64,000 nt of DNA from Pseudobutyrivibrio xylanivorans (GCF_010906925.1 NZ_VTVE01000004.1:186001-250000); one strand, 5' to 3'; counted from the stretch's first letter, positions 16,748 to 25,668 are shown. Notes: generated by a model not told the origin, from the letters alone. Numbers and translations: made by a program.

Positions 16748-18136
16748 TTGAAAAGGATTATGCAAAGAGTGGTTGTGTCAATAGTTTTAACCACGGTATT
16801 TTTCTTATCGCAAATTATTTATAGTTATGCGGAAGAAATTGAATTAACAGAAGTTTCTGTGGATGAGGTCTCTGCTATTGATGATAATAGTACTATAAAT
16901 GAGGCGGAGACATCTGTTAGCAATAATATAGATAATAGTGATGAATTTGAAGAGACTGATAATTCTGAAGAGGATTTTTCTGAAGAAAAAAACGAAGTTG
17001 AGGCTGAAGAAGATTTTCCATTAGTAGATGTGGATAATTATCTTTCTTACGGAGAAACGTGGTCTGATTCTAATGAAGAGTATACTTATGAGTTTGAAAT
17101 TGATTATTCAAATATGGAAAAGGCTACTGTTTGTTTGGTAAGAACTGGTCTAGTTAATTCAGCTATAACTATTTTTGATGAAAATGGGAATAAATTATAT
17201 AACGTTGAAACGAGTGCTAATTATGGTCGAAAATGGGTAAATTTGACTAATAATTCTGAAGAAGCGATAGAAAGATACACTATAAAAGTTAAGCCAGTTG
17301 ATTATAGCAAAAGAAAAACCGCATCGTTTAAATTGATGATTGGAAATCAAGTTGACGCAGAAAAAATGATGAGCGGAATGGAAAATGCAGTAGAATTAGA
17401 TAAATACTATGAGCCATACTTAAATTTTGTAAGAAATGAATATTTGCCAAATAATTACGAATGCTTTTATAAAGTTACAAATTCTTCATCAAGCATTCTA
17501 ACTATTTTATTTAAGACTGACGATATAAGATTTAGAGTGTATGATTCAAATGGAGTTCTTTTGCAGGATTCTAATAATCCCAATCTAACAGAAAGCATTC
17601 ATAGAACTGACTTTGTTGGGCACTCTTGGAAATGCGCAGAAAAAGAAGATTTAACACACGTATTTAATGGTTCAGGTCCGTATTATATAGGATTATATAA
17701 TCTAAAACCATCTAATGAAAATACGTTGATTAAAGATTATTATTTAATTGCTTACGGTGATCCTATGATGTGCAGTGGGAGTACCACTGTAATGCCATGG
17801 AATACTATTAATATTAATTCACAAAGATATGTACAAACTTCATTTGATGTAACTGATAGTTCTATTCCAACAACTGCTAAGGCTACTAAAATTACTTATA
17901 GTGGAGCAGTGGGTTCAAGTATACAGTACTGGAGGGTGATGTCACCGGATGAAAGTTCATGGACATCAAGTAAGTCGTATGAACCTGGAATTAACATTTA
18001 TTATTCACATGGTTCATTATTTAATTCGTCAGTACATGGTAGATGGAATGTATCTTTTTTAGCATCTAAAACATCAAGAATAAATACAATATCACCATAC
18101 TATACTATTTATTATTATTATGAATATGGAGATTAA
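16748..18136 (+). CDS. Secreted protein of unknown function with acidic N-terminal linker
   Basis: 462 residues if translation starts at TTG 16748, which has GGAGG 9 bases upstream; ATG 16760 is the alternative. A signal peptide ends near YSYA-EE. It is followed by a low-complexity Glu/Ser/Asp/Asn stretch (about residues 30-95) and then a beta-rich region with repeated patterns such as VCLVRTGLVNSAITIFDENG and FRVYDSNGVLLQDSN, reminiscent of pre-peptidase C-terminal or carbohydrate-binding sandwich domains. I do not recognise the family. It is clearly more AT-rich than the flanking sugar and DUF4317 genes, uses many AAT/TAT/ATA codons, and is followed 3 bases later by a second orphan gene. 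Confidence 0.6.
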   Translation: MKRIMQRVVVSIVLTTVFFLSQIIYSYAEEIELTEVSVDEVSAIDDNSTINEAETSVSNNIDNSDEFEETDNSEEDFSEEKNEVEAEEDFPLVDVDNYLSYGETWSDSNEEYTYEFEIDYSNMEKATVCLVRTGLVNSAITIFDENGNKLYNVETSANYGRKWVNLTNNSEEAIERYTIKVKPVDYSKRKTASFKLMIGNQVDAEKMMSGMENAVELDKYYEPYLNFVRNEYLPNNYECFYKVTNSSSSILTILFKTDDIRFRVYDSNGVLLQDSNNPNLTESIHRTDFVGHSWKCAEKEDLTHVFNGSGPYYIGLYNLKPSNENTLIKDYYLIAYGDPMMCSGSTTVMPWNTININSQRYVQTSFDVTDSSIPTTAKATKITYSGAVGSSIQYWRVMSPDESSWTSSKSYEPGINIYYSHGSLFNSSVHGRWNVSFLASKTSRINTISPYYTIYYYYEYGD

Positions 18137-18139
18137 ATC

Positions 18140-19171
18140 ATGAATAATATTGAATCCATTAGTTATAGTACATCGTCAAAATATATTACTAAGACCAGTT
18201 CAGAGGAAGTAAAATCATTAGATATATATAAGAATGATTATTCAGAGGCGGAACGAAATGCTATTTTCAATGTTGATTTATATAATAATTATAATGATTG
18301 GAATATAGTAGTAAATAGAGGACCTGCTGTTATGGCAAATTCCTTGGGAGATAGAATTTTTGAGGATTCTTCAAAAATTATCCAAGAATATTTTGAGGGA
18401 GAGAAGACGGCTGAAGATGTTGAAAAATTCATGTCTGAGTGCTGTGATTTAATGATTGAATATCAAACTTACGTAACTCCCGAAAATACATTATCAGATT
18501 CGGACAAGGAAGAGATTGTTGGGGCGATTTATTCGTTGTTCTCCTTCCGGAATACAGTACAGGGGGTTGCTTATTGTTCAAAACTAGGGAATGAACTAAA
18601 TAAACAATATGAATCGAATGATACCAATTATGTGTATTATGATGCAGATGTTTATTATAATTGGAAGCAATTATCCCAAAAATTAACTTCTTCGGCTAAC
18701 AAGGTTGTTGATGATGTACTAGGATATGAAATCAATATTATAAAACATAGTAAAAAATATCCGGATAATGGATTTAATTTACAGTGGAATTTTGATGCTG
18801 CTTTAGGAAAACAGGTGGCGTCTTTATTAGATACGGACATAGAGCCACCTAAAGGATTTAAATTTTTATTTAAAGATATGTCAAGAGCTGATAATATGAC
18901 AGATGGTTTAATGATACATTGTCCCTCGAGAATATGGAGTGGTGATTTGGTAGATGAATTAACAATTTCCTTATCACTTCCTAAGGCGGGAGATGCTGAT
19001 TATTTGGGTGGTTTTATGAACCTAGAGGAACTACAAAATAAATATAATTTTAGTAATAAAGAATATGATTTCTTAAAGAATATACAAGTGTTTACTCGTT
19101 TATATGGGATTAAGAATTATGATTCATTAAGGAATACTTTAAAAGCTGTACAAAACAAGCATTTTAATTAA
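18140..19171 (+). CDS. Protein of unknown function, partner of the preceding secreted protein
   Basis: 343 residues beginning MNNIESISYSTSSK, without signal peptide or membrane helix. It is mostly helical and charged, with a Ser/Thr-rich N-terminus of the kind seen in substrates of dedicated export systems or in cell-surface-associated Lachnospiraceae proteins. No family is recognised. It starts 3 bases after the upstream stop in the same AT-rich block, so the two are probably co-translated. The ribosome site is poor (GGAGATTAAATC overlaps the upstream stop). A terminator follows immediately. Confidence 0.55.
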   Translation: MNNIESISYSTSSKYITKTSSEEVKSLDIYKNDYSEAERNAIFNVDLYNNYNDWNIVVNRGPAVMANSLGDRIFEDSSKIIQEYFEGEKTAEDVEKFMSECCDLMIEYQTYVTPENTLSDSDKEEIVGAIYSLFSFRNTVQGVAYCSKLGNELNKQYESNDTNYVYYDADVYYNWKQLSQKLTSSANKVVDDVLGYEINIIKHSKKYPDNGFNLQWNFDAALGKQVASLLDTDIEPPKGFKFLFKDMSRADNMTDGLMIHCPSRIWSGDLVDELTISLSLPKAGDADYLGGFMNLEELQNKYNFSNKEYDFLKNIQVFTRLYGIKNYDSLRNTLKAVQNKHFN

Positions 19172-19173
19172 AA

Positions 19174-19213
19174 GAGAAGTCTACCAGTCATAGCTGGTAG
19201 ACTTCGTGTTTTT
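19174..19213. terminator. Bidirectional terminator between convergent genes
   Basis: GAAGTCTACCAG (19176-19187) and CTGGTAGACTTC (19194-19205) form a perfect 12-bp stem. It is followed by GTGTTTTTA on the plus strand and TCTCTTTT on the minus strand, so it can serve both the orphan pair and the DUF4317 gene. Confidence 0.85.
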
Positions 19214-19219
19214 ATATTA

Positions 19220-20452
19220 TTATATTTCTTCGCCGTTGAGCATGAATGTCTCATCTGGTTCGATAGGTACGCAGACACATTTCTTGCCGTCTACAATGGC
19301 AGTGGTTACAGAGGCAGCCTTGTCATCGGAAACCTTAACTACGATGTCAGGAAGCTTTCCCTCAGAAGTAACTCCTGTGGCTTCCTTAAGTTGCTGAGTA
19401 AGGTCTACAACGCGCTCCTTAAGGACGTTTTTCTCAAGGCGAAGCTCATTGTTTTTAAGAGCTTTTTCATCTAAAAGTTCATCTGCAAGTGGAAGAGCAG
19501 TCTCAAAATAGTTTTCAAAGTTGGCCTGAATCTTTTCGACCTTCATATCAGAAAGTCCTGAGTCAGTAAGGATGTTTGCAACATCCTGAGGCTCTAAGAT
19601 GATTGGCTCATCCTCGCCAAGTCGCTCAGTTTCTACTGTAATAAAATCTGAAAGATTCTGCTGAATATCTAATTTCTTTTCGATTGTTTCTTCTGTTTCC
19701 TCGCCAAGAGCCTGATCAAGCATATTGTTGAATGCGTTCTTTTTCTGAGTAGAAGTCTTTTTAGTGCCACAGCCGATGCAGTTTTCCCAGAACTCTACGT
19801 GAGGCTCCTTTGTGTTTTTAGTGTAAGCAAGGCATGCATGTAAATCAGTAGAGCGCTCTGTGAAGCAAGGGAAAGTAAAGGCGGTATCAACAGGTCCTAC
19901 AACCCAGTCTCTGATACGAGCACCGATTCTATTTTCGTCCTCGCGGTATCCAAGACCTGGCTTTGAAAGCTGTACTGGGCAGATAGCGCAGATGATATAG
20001 TCGTATACTTCCTCAGACTCATCAAGCATCAAATCATCTGTTGTCTTAACTGGAATATCATAGGTATCGTGGTAAAGAAGAATAAGGAAATTACCTACAA
20101 AATCATATGACTCGATAATTCTGTTGTAGTATTCAATGAGAAGCTTCTCATCCTGAAGACGGCTCTCGCGAAGTCTCATTAATAAATCATGTCCGCTACC
20201 TTCGATTTCCTCACTAGGGTCAAATGGAAGCTCAAGAAGATTGTTACCAACTGTTCCTGAAAGGGATTTGTTAGCAATTTCAAGATACTTGTGGAATTCT
20301 TCATCTTCAAGATTAAGAAAAGTCTCCTTGAAAGTGAGGACCATTTCCTTGTTGGCATCTACATAGCAACCTACCATTTTGTCAAAGTTACAATTATCCT
20401 TTTTAAAACGTCTTTTTATCTCGTTAATTTCTTTTTTATTCAATTTTTTCAC
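19220..20452 (-). CDS. DUF4317 family protein
   Basis: 410 residues on the minus strand, starting at GTG (20452). The sequence MKKLNKKEINEIKRRFKKDNCNFDKMVGCYVD and the segments ICPVQLSKPGLGYREDENRI and CLAYTKNTKEPHVEFWENCIGCG are typical of DUF4317, a family largely confined to Clostridia. Its function is unknown; it is cytoplasmic, with no signal or membrane helix. A C-terminal coiled-coil-like region (about 330-375) precedes a small beta domain. It is divergent from the chemoreceptor gene. Its ribosome site is weak (GAAAG just before GTG), and I see no better upstream start. Confidence 0.8.
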   Translation of the reverse strand: MKKLNKKEINEIKRRFKKDNCNFDKMVGCYVDANKEMVLTFKETFLNLEDEEFHKYLEIANKSLSGTVGNNLLELPFDPSEEIEGSGHDLLMRLRESRLQDEKLLIEYYNRIIESYDFVGNFLILLYHDTYDIPVKTTDDLMLDESEEVYDYIICAICPVQLSKPGLGYREDENRIGARIRDWVVGPVDTAFTFPCFTERSTDLHACLAYTKNTKEPHVEFWENCIGCGTKKTSTQKKNAFNNMLDQALGEETEETIEKKLDIQQNLSDFITVETERLGEDEPIILEPQDVANILTDSGLSDMKVEKIQANFENYFETALPLADELLDEKALKNNELRLEKNVLKERVVDLTQQLKEATGVTSEGKLPDIVVKVSDDKAASVTTAIVDGKKCVCVPIEPDETFMLNGEEI

Positions 20453-20650
20453 GCTTTCTTCAAAAAAATATATTATTCTCGTATATAGGATATATGTGTC
20501 AAATTCGGCTTATGATTTGCACATATTTTAAACGATCAACTTCAATTATATGGACTTGTGAAAAGTAGTTCAAGAGTGAAATTGATTATAAAAAACAAAT
20601 GGTTTATTATTGTTGTATAAAATATAATTTTTTATTTGGAGGAGCAAATA

Positions 20651-22123
20651 ATGAACGGGGTACAAATTAAAAGAGCTAACAAGATTTTACTAATTGTTTT
20701 ATTGGTATCGAGCTTCTTGCTTATTGTGGGCAATTTCTCGCAGCTACAATTTGCGGTAGATTTCGCTCCATATCGAAGCATCCTTCCTATTATAATGTGC
20801 GTAATAGGAATAGTATGTTATATTGTCTTGTATTTTTCTAATAAGGAATCTCTTAGACTTGAGAGAATTGGCACGGGCTGGTTTTTCTTAACATATACAG
20901 CTTGTCTTATGTTGGGACAGGGCAATTCACCATTCCCATTCTATATTCCAGTTTTAATGGTAATCTTAATTATGCTTGACGCACCATTTGTAAAGCTGGC
21001 AGCAATTTGGGGATTGGTTGTAAATGTTATTAGAGGTATGTCCATGTTTGCTACAGCTGCTGAACCAACAGCGGTAGCAGATGTAGTTATGATTGAGATA
21101 ATCGTATCTATCTGCGCAACAGTTGGCGCCTTAAACGGAATCAAGCATTTGAAGATGCTTCTTGATGAAAATACAGGAGAGATTCAGCTTCAGGTTGAAA
21201 AGAGTGACAGGCTCATTGGCAAAACAAGAGATACTTCCAGAGTGGTTTCTGATTTAATGAAGGAAAGCCAGGATAGCATCCAGTCAGTACAGAAGGAAGT
21301 TGAGGCTATCAGCCGAGCCCTTAATGAGATTTCTCTTGGAACAACTGGTGCAGCAGAGGCTATCGAGAGCCAGTCTAGCAGAGTTGTTGATATTCAGGAA
21401 CTTATAGATGGTATTTACACTCAGATTCAGGAGCTTGTAGATATTGCTAAGGAATGCATGACTGAGATTAAAGAGGGTGCAGATGCTGTAGAGTATTTGC
21501 AGACTAGCACCGAGAAATCTAAGTCTTCTAGTGAGGAGATGAAGGTAGCTGCAGGCGAGATGATGGATAGAGCCTCAGCTGTTAGAGATATTATTAGCAT
21601 CATCCAGGGAATCAGTGCTCAGACTAATTTGCTTGCTCTTAATGCATCTATTGAGGCTGCTAGAGCTGGTGAGGCAGGCAAGGGCTTTGCCGTTGTTGCA
21701 GATGAAATCAGAGCATTGGCAGAGCAGACAAAGGATTCTACAGAGAATATTTCATCTATCCTTGACGAATTATCAAACGACACAGAGCTTGTATCTGAAA
21801 AGATTAACGAGACTGTTGAAATCTCAAACGAGCAGGTTGAATACATCGAGATTACAAGAGATAAGTTCTCTATTATCCACGATGGCTTCGACAAGCTTAA
21901 CAGCAACGTAGACGAAGTAAATAGAAACGTCAACGAGCTTAAGGATAACAACAACAAGATAGTTGAGGAGGTTACAAACCTTTCTGCTACAACAGAAGAG
22001 ATCTCTGCAAACTGCGAGAATGCTTCTAACAATAGTTCTTCAACAGTATCTGTTGTAAACAACTTTGTGGACCTTATGGACAAGATTGCAAACAAGGTTT
22101 ATGAGCTGGATAAAAATAACTAG
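20651..22123 (+). CDS. Methyl-accepting chemotaxis protein with membrane-embedded sensor
   Basis: 490 residues from ATG 20651 (GGAGGA upstream). The N-terminal 170 residues contain about six hydrophobic helices with only short loops, so the sensor seems to be within the membrane rather than a classical extracellular domain. The cytoplasmic part is a long coiled coil carrying the conserved hairpin tip ([20 protein letters not shown], then [20 protein letters not shown]). There is no HAMP domain that I can see between the last helix and the coiled coil. No other chemotaxis genes are near. The ligand is unknown. Confidence 0.85.
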   Translation: MNGVQIKRANKILLIVLLVSSFLLIVGNFSQLQFAVDFAPYRSILPIIMCVIGIVCYIVLYFSNKESLRLERIGTGWFFLTYTACLMLGQGNSPFPFYIPVLMVILIMLDAPFVKLAAIWGLVVNVIRGMSMFATAAEPTAVADVVMIEIIVSICATVGALNGIKHLKMLLDENTGEIQLQVEKSDRLIGKTRDTSRVVSDLMKESQDSIQSVQKEVEAISRALNEISLGTTGAAEAIESQSSRVVDIQELIDGIYTQIQELVDIAKECMTEIKEGADAVEYLQTSTEKSKSSSEEMKVAAGEMMDRASAVRDIISIIQGISAQTNLLALNASIEAARAGEAGKGFAVVADEIRALAEQTKDSTENISSILDELSNDTELVSEKINETVEISNEQVEYIEITRDKFSIIHDGFDKLNSNVDEVNRNVNELKDNNNKIVEEVTNLSATTEEISANCENASNNSSSTVSVVNNFVDLMDKIANKVYELDKNN

Positions 22124-22142
22124 TTGGATTAGTTATAAGTGC

Positions 22143-22171
22143 TTGACATCAAATGCTTAAATAACTATACT
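22143..22171 (+). promoter_or_regulatory. Consensus promoter of the asnS-asnA leader
   Basis: TTGACA (22143-22148) and TATACT (22166-22171) are separated by 17 bases. Transcription should start near 22178, about 20 bases before the Asn-rich leader peptide and 290 bases before asnS. Confidence 0.9.
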
Positions 22172-22198
22172 TTAGTCAAATAAAGAAGGGGAACAGTC

Positions 22199-22273
22199 AT
22201 GGCATTTACATCTATGCTTAATAATCTCAATAATAACAATAATAATTCCGTGAATAATAATCAGGGAGTTTAA
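22199..22273 (+). CDS. Asn-rich leader peptide (24 aa) of the asnS-asnA operon
   Basis: A 24-codon frame runs from ATG 22199, preceded by GAAGGGG (22185-22191, 7-base spacing), to TAA 22271-22273. The peptide MAFTSMLNNLNNNNNNSV continues NNNQGV and holds 11 asparagines, at codons 8-9, 11-16 and 19-21. The next genes encode asparaginyl-tRNA synthetase and asparagine synthetase. This is what a ribosome-mediated attenuation leader for asparagine should look like, comparable to the His- and Trp-rich leader peptides of hisL and trpL in enteric bacteria. It is too short and repetitive to be a functional protein. I call it a leader from position, composition and the downstream alternative RNA folds; no expression evidence is available here. 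Confidence 0.82.
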   Translation: MAFTSMLNNLNNNNNNSVNNNQGV

Positions 22274-22283
22274 TTTTATTGTA

Positions 22284-22359
22284 TTGATGAGATTTGAATG
22301 TTCCAGATAAACATGAATTAGAGAGCCTCATCAAGCTAGAGTTTGATGAGGCTTTTATT
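22284..22359 (+). promoter_or_regulatory. Transcription attenuator of asnS-asnA: alternative antiterminator and terminator folds
   Basis: Terminator: AGCCTCATCAA (22324-22334) pairs perfectly with TTGATGAGGCT (22343-22353) over 11 bp, followed by TTTTATTG. Antiterminator: TTGATGAG at 22284-22291, only 11 bases after the leader stop, is an exact copy of the 3' terminator arm and can pair with CTCATCAA (22327-22334), destroying the terminator. A ribosome stalled at the Asn codons (up to 22261) leaves 22284-22291 free. One that has reached the stop codon would cover its beginning and let the terminator form. No T-box sequence (GGTGG-N-ACCGCG type) is present. Confidence 0.8.
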
Positions 22360-22441
22360 GTGTCAAGGAGGGGCCCTTTAGGGAAGATTCCTTGATACAC
22401 AGAACTGCCAATTGCCAGAGGCAATTATTAATGGCAGTTCT
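22360..22441 (+). other. Two further stem-loops in the asnS leader
   Basis: GTGTCAAGGA (22360-22369) pairs with TCCTTGATACAC (22389-22400) with a 2-base bulge. AGAACTGCCA (22401-22410) pairs perfectly with TGGCAGTTCT (22432-22441) and encloses ATTGCC/GGCAAT. They lie between the attenuator and the asnS ribosome site. They may stabilise the read-through mRNA or be a second control layer. Confidence 0.65.
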
Positions 22442-22469
22442 TCATTAATCAAAAATGAGGAGAAAAACA

Positions 22470-23870
22470 ATGAGCGTTAAAACCACAGACGTAAGAACAC
22501 TTTCGAGAAATTTCAAAGATTATGGGGACAAGGAAGTTACTGTTGCTGGATGGGTTCGCAACATGCGTGATTCTAAAACATTCGGTTTCTTGGTACTTGC
22601 TGATGGTACTTTCTTCAATCCAGTGCAGGTAGTATTTAATCAGGATAATATCGACAATTTCGATGAGGTTAGACGTCTTAATGTTGGCGCCGCAGTATAT
22701 GTTACTGGTATTGTTACACTTACACCAGAAGCTAAGCAGCCATTCGAGATTCAGGCTACAAAAATTGAGGTAGAGGGCAAATCAACACCTGACTATCCAA
22801 TCCAGCCTAAGAGACATACAATGGAATACCTTCGTACACAGACACATCTTCGTCCACGTACAAATACATTCCAGGCAGTATTTAGAGTTCGTTCACTTTG
22901 TGCTTATGCAATCCACAAGTTCTTCCAGGAGCGTGATTTCGTATATGTTCATACTCCACTTATTACAGGTTCTGACTGTGAGGGTGCAGGTGAGATGTTC
23001 CAGGTTACTACAATGGACCTTAACAACATCCCTAAGACAGAGGATGGAGCAGTTGATTTCTCACAGGATTTCTTTGGCCATGCTACCAACCTTACAGTTT
23101 CAGGACAGTTAAATGGTGAGACTTACGCACAGGCATTTAAGAACATCTATACATTTGGTCCTACATTCCGTGCAGAGAACTCTAACACAACTCGTCATGC
23201 AGCAGAGTTCTGGATGATTGAGCCAGAGATTTCATTTGCAGATCTTGAGGATGATATGCAGCTTGCTGAGGAGATGATTAAGTTCATCATCAACTATGTA
23301 TTAGAGCATGCTCCAGAGGAGATGGAGTTCTTCAACAACTTTATCGACAAGGGACTTCTTGATAGACTTCATCATGTAGCTACATCAGACTTTGGCCGCA
23401 TCACATACACAGATGCAGTTGCAGAGCTTGAGAAGCACAACGACGAGTTTGATTACAAGGTATCTTGGGGCTGTGACCTTCAGACAGAGCACGAGAGATA
23501 CTTAACAGAGAAAATATTTGGAAAGCCTGTATTCGTTACAGATTATCCAAAGGAAATAAAGGCATTCTACATGAAACTTAACGAGGACGGCAAGACTGTT
23601 GCAGCTATGGACTGTCTCGTACCTGGCATCGGAGAAATCATCGGCGGCTCACAGCGTGAGGATGACTACGATGTACTTCTTAAGAGAATGCAGGAGTGTG
23701 GACTTAAGGAAGAAGACTACGGATTCTACCTTGACCTTCGTAAATACGGTTCATCTCGTCATGCAGGTTTCGGACTTGGATTTGAGCGTTGCGTAATGTA
23801 CCTCACAGGAATGGGGAACATCCGTGACGTAATTCCATTCCCAAGAACTGTAGGTAATTGTGATTTATAA
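22470..23870 (+). CDS. asnS: Asparaginyl-tRNA synthetase
   Basis: 466 residues, a normal length for AsnRS. The start is ATG 22470 because GAGGAGA (22457-22463) precedes it; the in-frame ATG 22455 would lie on that site. An N-terminal OB anticodon-binding fold ([20 protein letters not shown]) is followed by the class II catalytic domain: [20 protein letters not shown] (motif 1), [21 protein letters not shown] (motif 2 region) and [27 protein letters not shown] (motif 3). It charges tRNA-Asn with asparagine using ATP. It is the first structural gene behind the Asn leader peptide and precedes asparagine synthetase asnA, so both the amino acid and its tRNA charging fall under one asparagine-sensing switch. 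Confidence 0.96.
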   Translation: MSVKTTDVRTLSRNFKDYGDKEVTVAGWVRNMRDSKTFGFLVLADGTFFNPVQVVFNQDNIDNFDEVRRLNVGAAVYVTGIVTLTPEAKQPFEIQATKIEVEGKSTPDYPIQPKRHTMEYLRTQTHLRPRTNTFQAVFRVRSLCAYAIHKFFQERDFVYVHTPLITGSDCEGAGEMFQVTTMDLNNIPKTEDGAVDFSQDFFGHATNLTVSGQLNGETYAQAFKNIYTFGPTFRAENSNTTRHAAEFWMIEPEISFADLEDDMQLAEEMIKFIINYVLEHAPEEMEFFNNFIDKGLLDRLHHVATSDFGRITYTDAVAELEKHNDEFDYKVSWGCDLQTEHERYLTEKIFGKPVFVTDYPKEIKAFYMKLNEDGKTVAAMDCLVPGIGEIIGGSQREDDYDVLLKRMQECGLKEEDYGFYLDLRKYGSSRHAGFGLGFERCVMYLTGMGNIRDVIPFPRTVGNCDL

Positions 23871-23873
23871 TCC

Positions 23874-24028
23874 GTAATCATCATCGACAGAGCATACATA
23901 TCTTTCTACGACACGCTTTCGCTCTTGTCGTGCTCGTTGCCCTACATAAGATGCTGCTTTGCACCATCTAAGTAGGGACGGCACTTTAAGGTCTTTAGAA
24001 AGACATGTATGTCTGCCGTTGAGATTAC
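23874..24028 (+). other. Long branched hairpin between asnS and asnA
   Basis: The 187-bp spacer folds on itself. An outer imperfect stem joins 23874-23908 to 23996-24028 (GTAATC/GATTAC; CATACAT-ATCTTTCTA with TAGAAAGACATGTATG). It encloses a small hairpin (CGACA/TGTCG at 23909-23930) and a larger one (CCCTAC 23940-23945 with GTAGGG 23972-23977, AGATG with CATCT inside). There is no T run and no consensus promoter, so read-through into asnA is expected. It may be an RNase-processing or stability element. Confidence 0.65.
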
Positions 24029-24057
24029 TCATCTAAATATAGGAGGATACATTAGTT

Positions 24058-25068
24058 ATGAGTAAGATATACATCCCGGATGGGTACGCTTCGGCGTTGG
24101 ACCTTAAAGAGACACAGATTGCGATTAAGAAGGTAAAGGATTTCTTCCAGGCGCAGCTTACAGCAGAGCTTAACCTTCATCGTGTAACAGCTCCACTTTT
24201 TGTAGAGCCAGAATCTGGTCTTAACGACAATTTGAATGGCGTTGAGAGACCTGTTGCTTTCGGTGTTAAGGAGCAGGGCGACAAGGAAGTAGAGGTTGTT
24301 CATTCTCTTGCAAAATGGAAGAGAATGGCTCTTGGCAGATATAAATTCAATGTAGGTGAAGGTCTTTACACAGATATGAATGCTATCCGTCGAGATGAGG
24401 ATACAGATAATATTCATTCGATTTATGTTGACCAATGGGATTGGGAGTGTATAATAGATAAGTCGGCTCGTAACGAGGAGACTCTTAAAAAGTATGTTAA
24501 GAGTGTCTATGCAGCACTTAGAGTCACAGAGAAATACATTGCGAATTCTTACGATTATGTTGAGTGTATTCTTCCTGAGGAGATTCACTTTATCACTACA
24601 CAGGAGCTTGAGGACAGATGGCCAGAGCTTTCATCTAGTGAGCGTGAGTATGAGGCAGCCAAGGAATACGGCGCAATCTTCCTTATGAAGATTGGTGATT
24701 TACTTGCTTCAGGCAAGAAGCATGACGGTCGTGCACCTGACTATGATGATTGGCAGTTAAATGGAGATATCATTGTTTACTACCCAGTTGATGATATTTC
24801 ACTTGAGCTTTCATCAATGGGTATCAGAGTAGACGAGGATAGTCTCAAGGCACAGCTTGACAAGGCTGGATGTCCTGAGAGAGCAGAGCTTCCATTCCAG
24901 AAGGCTGTACTTGAGAAGAAATTGCCATATACAATTGGCGGTGGTATTGGTCAGAGCCGTATCTGTATGTTCTTCCTTCGCAAGTGTCATATAGGAGAGG
25001 TTCAGTGTTCTTTCTGGCCAGAGAAAGATATTGCTTACGCAGGCGAAAGAGGCGTAATCATTTTATAA
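24058..25068 (+). CDS. asnA: Aspartate-ammonia ligase (asparagine synthetase A)
   Basis: 336 residues, close to the usual 330 of AsnA. The enzyme makes asparagine from aspartate, ammonia and ATP and has a class II aminoacyl-tRNA-synthetase-like fold. Characteristic stretches are ALDLKETQIAIKKVKDFFQ, LNLHRVTAPLFVEPESGLND, HSLAKWKRMALGRY, DMNAIRRDE, SIYVDQWDWE and YTIGGGIGQSRICMFFLRKCHIGEVQ. AGGAGG lies 11 bases before ATG 24058. It is the second gene of the attenuator-controlled operon. A second, glutamine-dependent enzyme (asnB) is encoded about 18 kb away under different control. Confidence 0.96.
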   Translation: MSKIYIPDGYASALDLKETQIAIKKVKDFFQAQLTAELNLHRVTAPLFVEPESGLNDNLNGVERPVAFGVKEQGDKEVEVVHSLAKWKRMALGRYKFNVGEGLYTDMNAIRRDEDTDNIHSIYVDQWDWECIIDKSARNEETLKKYVKSVYAALRVTEKYIANSYDYVECILPEEIHFITTQELEDRWPELSSSEREYEAAKEYGAIFLMKIGDLLASGKKHDGRAPDYDDWQLNGDIIVYYPVDDISLELSSMGIRVDEDSLKAQLDKAGCPERAELPFQKAVLEKKLPYTIGGGIGQSRICMFFLRKCHIGEVQCSFWPEKDIAYAGERGVIIL

Positions 25069-25072
25069 TTTG

Positions 25073-25109
25073 AGTTGGCCCCGAAAGGGGCTAATTCTCT
25101 GTTTTTTAT
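25073..25109 (+). terminator. Probable terminator of asnS-asnA
   Basis: TTGGCCCC-GAAA-GGGGCTAA forms an 8-bp stem with a stable GAAA loop; a T6 run follows 7 bases later. A second inverted repeat (ACTGTGCT 25135-25142 with AGCACAGT 25159-25166) lies beyond it. The rest of the gap to 25335 shows no gene. Confidence 0.6.
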
Positions 25110-25335
25110 AAAAACATATTTACTTTAAAACTTTACTGTGCTAAACTATAGGAAAACAAGCACAGTAGTTTTGTGCGTCGTGGGCATACGGTGTCCACTT
25201 TTGTTATGTAATGATATTTCCGTGGTTTTCATGGAGTTTATAGTTTGTCGCAAGCATAATAATATGCAGCAATTTAGTTAGTTTTGGAAATTCTGGGTGG
25301 GTTATTTATTTTAGTTAAATAGGAGTATATGATTA

Positions 25336-25626
25336 ATGAATAAAAAACTTGAGACAGCAGAAATGGATGAGCTTCTTCGCGCAATACTTAGTCTTGAGAC
25401 AGTTGAAGAAGCATACGAGTTCTTTGAGGATTTATGTACTGTTAACGAGATGGTTGCCATGAAGCAGCGCTTTGAGGTGGCTAAGATGCTTCGTGAGGAG
25501 CGCACATATCAGGACATCGCAGATGAGACTGGTGCTAGTTCAGCTACTATCAGTCGTGTTAATCGCGCATTGAATTATGGCAATGATGGCTATGATTTAG
25601 TTCTCAACAGAATCAGTAACGATTAA
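25336..25626 (+). CDS. TrpR-like regulator (YerC/YecD family)
   Basis: 96 residues of the YerC/YecD family, relatives of the Trp repressor fold. The sequence shows LETVEEAYEFFEDLCTVNEM, then RQFEVAKML-like helices (KQRFEVAKMLREERTYQDIA) and a recognition helix GASSATISRVNRALNYG. The biological ligand of this family in Firmicutes is not settled. It sits 1.1 kb upstream of the trp operon, but that operon is controlled by a T-box, so a link to tryptophan is only suggestive. It is monocistronic: a terminator follows directly. Confidence 0.85.
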   Translation: MNKKLETAEMDELLRAILSLETVEEAYEFFEDLCTVNEMVAMKQRFEVAKMLREERTYQDIADETGASSATISRVNRALNYGNDGYDLVLNRISND

Positions 25627-25639
25627 TTGACAATAATAT

Positions 25640-25668
25640 GACCAGGCTTTATGCCTGGTCTTTTTTTA
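25640..25668 (+). terminator. Terminator after the yerC-like gene
   Basis: GACCAGGC (25640-25647) pairs with GCCTGGTC (25653-25660) around TTTAT, followed by TTTTTTT. Confidence 0.9.

Noticed and set aside
22274-22469. T-box riboswitch before asnS
   Set aside because: T-boxes are usual for asnS in Firmicutes, but no GGTGG-N-ACCGCG core or specifier-loop pattern is present; the Asn leader peptide explains the region better.
25190-25206. GGTGTCCAC shared between the asnA 3' region and the giant palindrome
   Set aside because: Only about nine bases match with no extended similarity; chance is sufficient.
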